Origin: Papaver somniferum
Taxonomy: Eukaryota; Streptophyta; Magnoliopsida; Ranunculales; Papaveraceae
Direction: 5' to 3'
Assembly: GCF_003573695.1 (NCBI RefSeq)
Contig: NC_039368.1
Location: 13,768,360-13,832,359, forward strand
DNA length: 64,000 nucleotides
The notes under the pieces are model-generated. The model made no database searches and was not told the origin of the DNA. It was given only the letters and a program-made list of their open reading frames with translations. Positions 58,468 to 64,000 of this stretch are shown piece by piece; the stretch's first letter is position 1, and every line of letters begins with the position of its first letter. The translations under genes were made by a program, and so were the position numbers.

Positions 58468-60424
58468 TTCTCCCCACCTTATATCATTTTCGTCCTCGAA
58501 ATCGAACCATCCTTCTAGTCTTCAAAAACTCCCCACCTTATAGAGAACTACTATCTCTTATCTAAGCGCAAACAACACGAAACTAAGTACAAACCTGTAT
58601 GGCTTTCTACAACTAAAATTTGTGGCGCTAGGTTCAACTACGTTGATTTAATTTCTAACAAATAGGGAAGTCTAAGTCTCTTACATCAACTTCTATAATG
58701 GAGAACCATAAACTACAATATTTAAGCTCTCTACTCTAATTTCTATCTATAAGATGTTTGTCCCTAATTACAAGGGAGATTCCTACAAATTTATTTCTAA
58801 GTGAATTTATATTTATCGGTTTCCAAAATAATTGCATCAAACTTCTATGATCAGTCATTTCTGAATGCAGTTGTCCTGTCAAGGTTGGCCAATCCCTCCG
58901 ATGCCTTCCTACGAACAAAGAAAACACAACCTTCACTATTCCCCAGTGCTGGATTAACTAAGTATAAATTTATTAAGATTAATTAATCTCTAAACTATTA
59001 TCGAAGTTGGTTTAAGTCTTATTAATTTACTTCGTAAAGTATACAAATAGTTTACATCATTTTAAACAATTTTGTCATCTGATTTATTATTAATACTAGA
59101 TTTGTTTTAATCTAATTTTATTTCCTTAAATTTTTATGATTGCTAAATACTATTAATAAAAATTACACTTTGTTATTCCTATCTTATAGTTATTATCCAA
59201 AAGATATTTACAATAACTCTAAATTGTGTAGTATTATTATTTAAATATCTTATCAAGAATTATTGTCTTAGTTATATTATTATTTTCATTATTCTTAAGT
59301 CAATAGTCCAGTTGGTGCGTTAAGCCTTAATCTTCTAAATATAATTCTACATTCACGTAAAGATTGATATAATAGATCTTATTTATTCATATTGAATCAT
59401 ACTCTATATTTTGTCAAATCTTGGCGTTGGTAATTTAATATGATTTAGATTTGAGTCTACAAAAAATTATAATATATCCTAATAATTTTTAGATTTTTCT
59501 ATTAATGAAAAGTATCCTATTAAAATATAAATTTATTTTCTTTTAATTATAATCTTACACTATACATCCGAATACTATTATTACTACTTCATATCTATTT
59601 GTTTCATTTTAAAAATTTACAAGATCATCTATTAGACTAAAAATAATTTCGATACAAAATTACTAACAAGTTAAGTCTTTTTATTTTATATATTATGTCC
59701 TCACCTTCTTACGTCTAATGCCTAATCAATATTTTGTTAACTATTTAGTTTAAACGCAAAATATGTATTTCTAATTTGACATCAGTTTAATTTTACATAA
59801 TTTATCCGTACACAAGTGTTGATAATTTTTCCCTAGATATTTAATCATAATCGTTATTTCTTTCGTCATATAATCTTATCGAAATTATTGTTAAGTTAAG
59901 TATAATATGATACTAATTGAGAAATGCCAACATTACTTTACTAAAATTATTATCATTATTATTATCATCTTTAATTGCTAGTATAATATTTTATTATTGA
60001 TATTGATGGTTTCTAACTACTCTTACAAAATTACTGAATCCCGAAAATATTATTAGAATTTATGTGATTATAAACTGTTGATTCTACATATAAGTCAAGG
60101 TACTCAATAAATTTCTATGCTATTCTCAAGATTTATCAATTGAGTTAATCTCACTGTTTTCTAATATTGGATTGTGTATGTGTTCATACTTTTTAGGTTA
60201 ATTCTTCTCAAATTCTTATTAGCTAAGGTTATTGGTGTATCCTACAATTTTTATTTCAATACATAAACAAACAATCACACAAACAAATCAAGCAACCAAA
60301 TAATTCTTTTAATTATTGATAGCTTTTAGTTCCCAACCCAGTTCTATACTAATCTAGTTCACTAACTGGCACTGGCTATTTCTATTCCCATATAAGATCT
60401 AATAGTGATCTCTGATACCAACAT
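58468..60424 (-). other. Non-coding interior of the LARD-like element
   Basis: 1957 bp, strongly AT-rich, with no long frame. The end next to the left LTR reads, on the minus strand, as a TTCGAGGACGAAAATGATAT lead-in to the purine tract, the usual end of a gypsy polyprotein region. Confidence 0.7.
60404..60420 (-). other. Primer binding site of the LARD-like element
   Basis: Minus-strand TGGTATCAGAGATCACT, four bases inside the right LTR; the first ten bases match the initiator-Met type. Confidence 0.8.
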
Positions 60425-63400
60425 TGTACCGCCCCCTAAGCTAGCAGCTGACCAATCCAAGAGATTAACTAAATAAAGAGGGTATACGAATCTAATTCAA
60501 ATACTTAAACATTCAATTAAGAAATCTGCTACAAAACTTATCCCAAAACTAACCCTGCTAAGAATATATATACATAAACTTCTCTCAAATGATACATATA
60601 CAATACTCAATTGGTTTACAGATACAATAAACAACATAGTAAACATAGCAGAAGTTAACAAATTAACGGAGTCAACACTTGTGGCTTTCGCTGCGCAACT
60701 CTGATCTGTCTCTGAAAACTGAAAATGGGAATAATTAACATTTCACTTCTAAGTAATCATAAACAAGATTAAGAAAAAAAAAATGTTTTCCAGACATTAA
60801 ATATTGACCAAGTCACTGAGATACACAAACACGAATATGGACAAGCTCTTTCTTCAAACAATGTATACTATGGTTGTGCAATTCCGAACTCGCAAATCCA
60901 CACCTAATCGTAAATATGGATGTCTACAATTCCGAACTCGCAAACTGTCGACCGATATAAGCATAAAATCTGAATTCATGTAGATATAAATGTGAAAGAG
61001 CATATCCTCACAGAAGTAAACAAAAATGTATATGGACAAACTCCTTCTTCAAACAATGTATACTATGGTTGTGCAATTCCGAACTCGCAAACTGTCGACC
61101 GATATAAGCATAAAAGCTGAATTCATGTAGATATAAATGTGAAGGAGCGTATCCTATATACCACAAGTGGAAATTCGTATTTCCCATAAAATTCATATGA
61201 CAAACAAACATCACAAATCCTTTCCAAACCATGGAAAGATTAACAAAATCAACAGAAGTATAATAATGCAATTTAAACAAAACATGGAATGCACACTAGA
61301 CAATGCATGAGTTTATTAAGCATAAACTTTTTTAAAAGAAACAACAATGGTTACAAAAGAGTCAAATGTATCCCCACCTCTTTTGATGACAAGCCATGCC
61401 TACCTCGAGATCTACGATCCACTGGTTCATCCTTTGAATCGATCGTTGTTAATACAGACTAACTGGTAATCACACAAGAAGTATAAGAATCTAGCCAAAA
61501 TGGCTCACACAAGAGACATACAAATCTATCTAATGGTTGTAAGCCCATGTATGGTTCTACCCTTTGTATAATTAAGGTTTACTAATTGAATTAAGGTTGT
61601 TCTATAGTCCATTATCTAATATTATGAATATCTACAACTTCGTAGAAAGAATCAAAGGTCAATTCAGACCATAAGGGGTCCAAAATATCAATCTATGAAT
61701 ACATGATACTAAGCCCAAGTTATCTAAATAGGCCCATTAACTAAGGTCCAGTCTAACTAAGTTAACTAACGATAACTAACAGTCAAAGTGACGGTCAGAC
61801 AGAGTCAACTAACAGTCAACGGTCAAACCTAGTCAAGGTCAAGGTCAACTGAGTTAAGGTCTGGTCAACTGAGTCAACACTGAGTTAACTCAGTCCTAAG
61901 ACTGATCCAAGTAAATCAGATTCTCAAATAACTCAGTCAGATAGACTGAGTCAGAAGCACTAGATCGAGTCAGCTAAGCTGGAAAGAACTCAAATTAAGA
62001 TTCTTGTACACAACATAAATCAAATACAACTTCATTTACACAACCAACCTGATTTCAGGCTTTAACCAAACTTCAATTCCATGACACTTCAACAACATCA
62101 CAGGTAAAACACTCAACAATACATTCATCTCAAATAAAAACCTATAATTCAATATACAATTGTAACTTAAGCATTACCTGCAATTGCAGTAGCAGCAGGC
62201 TCTCAAAGAGACAATCCAACTTTGATTCTTCACATCATTCCTATACAGTTTCTACTCTCCCAACTCAAGTTCTGTAAAAATTACCACCATCAAGTTCAGT
62301 CTCAATTCAGCACTACCATTACAACTTGAAATCTCCATTCCTCTCTAAATATAGTTTCATCTGTAATACCAAATCACTACAAGACAGTTAACAATTCAAA
62401 TCAATAGCACCAACCATTGCCACCTCATCTAACTAGCCATAACATCTCTACCAGCAATTTCAGTTCCACTTCCATAGCAACTCTTAACTGCAACAACATC
62501 AACATATAACAAATTCATATAAACTTATCCATTTTACAGTTAAAGCATCGTCAGTGCAATACTCAATTCATCTCTTGGTCATTCTTGCACAAACACTTGG
62601 CCTTATTCTATAATTGCATCTTAGACACTTTCATTACACATTTCCTGCAATTATTCATAATAACAACACCATCACTTACAGTTTCCAAACCCCCACCAGT
62701 CACTCATATCCCTTGTAACTTGAACATCACTAACACAACTTGTAACTTAGTTCAATTCTATACAAATATGAAACACCAGTTCCATTAACTTTCAAATTAA
62801 CAATTATTTGAATCGCAACACTATAACTATCACCCTGCAATTCAATCATACTGTCATTTAAACTTTATAACTAGTTCATGTCTTCAAGAACTCTCTCTTC
62901 TACATCATGCATCCACAATAATTCAAATTGAATCTCAGGAACAGAAATAACAACTTTTCTAAGTTAACATAGAAAAGCAATTACCTCAAACCATATTTGA
63001 TCACCAACAATCATAATGATTTCATCATCTTCTTAACACGATAACCGAACCCAGTTCTTCATCAGCTTCAAGTCAATACCCTAACTTCAGCAGCATCTTC
63101 AGTTTACAAAATCCAGAACCTTAATTATCACTTCAAGAAATTCTTTAGCCTTAACCTTGATTCAATTCAAACCCATCTCATATCAACATCCTAAACATCA
63201 ATTTCATCTTCAATCTAATCTCTGAGTCCTTCTTACAAACCCTAACTCTTCGATTCTCTACTGCAGTTTGAGAAACACTTAGTAAATCCTCCTATTTGCA
63301 AATAACAATGAAAACCCATCCTCAATTGACTGATTTCACAATCAAATCAACATAATTCCTCAACCGACTCAAAAACCCTAATTCAGTTCATCTTGAGAAA

Positions 63401-64000
63401 CCCTAATTCAAATATCTTCAATGATTCGCCACTGAATCAACTTCAAACTCCAATTCAATTACAACCCTTTTGTTCTTCATCTTAGAACAACCCATCAACT
63501 TCATATGAATCCAGAATCCATCTCAAAACTCTAAATCTGCTTCATAATATATCAGCACAACTTTCGAATCTTTATCAACAACAGTAACAACTTCTATTTC
63601 ATAACATCTTCATCAAGATTAATCTCTCAATCGAATTCTCTCGTTTTACTCTCAAACAATCGCAGAAAAAAGAACAGGGGAAGAAGAAAGAGAATAGAAG
63701 CAGAAAGAAGAAGAATGGAGAATAATAAATAAAGAAGGAAAGAAGGGCGAGTTTATCTGCTCGTCTTGGTTGGATAAGACCAGTGAATGACACGTTCAGC
63801 TGGATAAGGGTAGCCACCTGGCTAACAACGAAAAGACTATTTTGCTCTTCAGTCAAAGCTGATACCTTCTTCGTCCGATATCCGAATGACACATTCGAGT
63901 AGTCCATTCCGCATAACTTCTCGAGTTCTATCTAACGGTACTAGTTTCGTAACTAGGTCGTTGTTAAATTAATTTCTAATATTTAACGTTCGAGATACAC
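60425..64000 (-). repeat. 5' LTR of the LARD-like element, cut by window end
   Basis: Aligns with 55030-58394 by eye. The window ends about 73 bases before the expected LTR terminus. It contains the 300-bp block (61971-62270) missing from the left LTR. Confidence 0.85.

Larger units (their letters stand above)
55030..64000 (-). mobile_element. LARD-like large LTR retrotransposon with non-coding interior (partial)
   Basis: Two long direct repeats at 55030-58467 and 60425 to the window end flank a 1.96-kb interior. Orientation is set by the primer site TGGTATCAGAGATCACT (minus, 60404-60420, initiator-Met type) inside the right LTR and a purine tract AAGGTGGGGAGAA (minus, 58468-58480) directly before the left LTR start TGTAAGGATCC; so the right copy is the 5' LTR. 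The interior has no gag or pol frame. Long LTRs with a non-coding body fit the LARD class; the purine-tract style resembles Tekay/Del-type gypsy elements. It inserted into the LINE A reverse transcriptase. The left flank is TACAT; the right flank is outside. Confidence 0.8.

Overview
This is a piece of a flowering-plant nuclear genome, almost certainly a eudicot, and it consists mostly of transposable elements nested in one another. Evidence for a plant: spliced genes with GT/AG introns, plant-type LTR retrotransposons, LINEs with a C-terminal RNase H, a Mutator-like element with a FAR1/MURA-type transposase and a plant mobile domain gene, and two plant gene families (WUN1-like and PLAC8). I cannot name the species. 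Only two ordinary host genes look intact or nearly so: a WUN1/SAG20-like NTF2-fold protein (31391-31933, minus) and a PLAC8-domain membrane protein (48202-49911, minus).

Layout. 1-4630: 3' part of a Ty3/gypsy-like retroelement with its 3' LTR, next to a hAT-like terminus (about 4740-4965). 5249-23028: a 17.8-kb Mutator-like element (MULE) with imperfect terminal inverted repeats and 9-bp flanking duplications (8 of 9 match). It carries four genes: a transposase (plus), a trihelix/SANT-like protein (minus), a CCHC plus GRF zinc-finger protein (plus) and a plant mobile domain protein (minus). A Gag-only LTR retrotransposon (7049-15673) sits inside its transposase gene with a clean 5-bp duplication. 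Arrays of a CCGG-centred motif lie in the first introns of both outer genes and between the inner genes. 23140-23610: a TTCGG hairpin array. 23903-26637: a non-coding copia-like LTR element. 27225-29483: a DNA-transposon-like element with two palindromic arrays, holding a truncated LINE with a 14-bp target duplication.

From 31.4 kb: the WUN1-like gene, then a putative 4.1-kb transposon-like unit (about 32345-36490) that has captured introns and exons of a NACK-type kinesin and carries a TGTGTAAC palindrome array. Two degenerate plus-strand LINEs follow (about 36800-38585 and 39830-43870). 44513-45716 is a 1.2-kb deletion derivative of the large MULE. The PLAC8 gene has a probable 5'-UTR intron. 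51238-55029 holds two minus-strand LINE fragments, the second cut by a large LTR element (55030 to beyond the window end) with 3.4-kb LTRs and a 1.96-kb non-coding interior, i.e. LARD-like.

The strongest candidate for an undescribed system is the four-gene MULE with its motif arrays and its deletion derivative. All four genes are now damaged, mainly by single nonsense changes, so this copy is a recent fossil, but its exon structure can still be read: phase-0 introns throughout where tested. All coordinates, splice sites and similarities were read by eye; no alignment or search was run.
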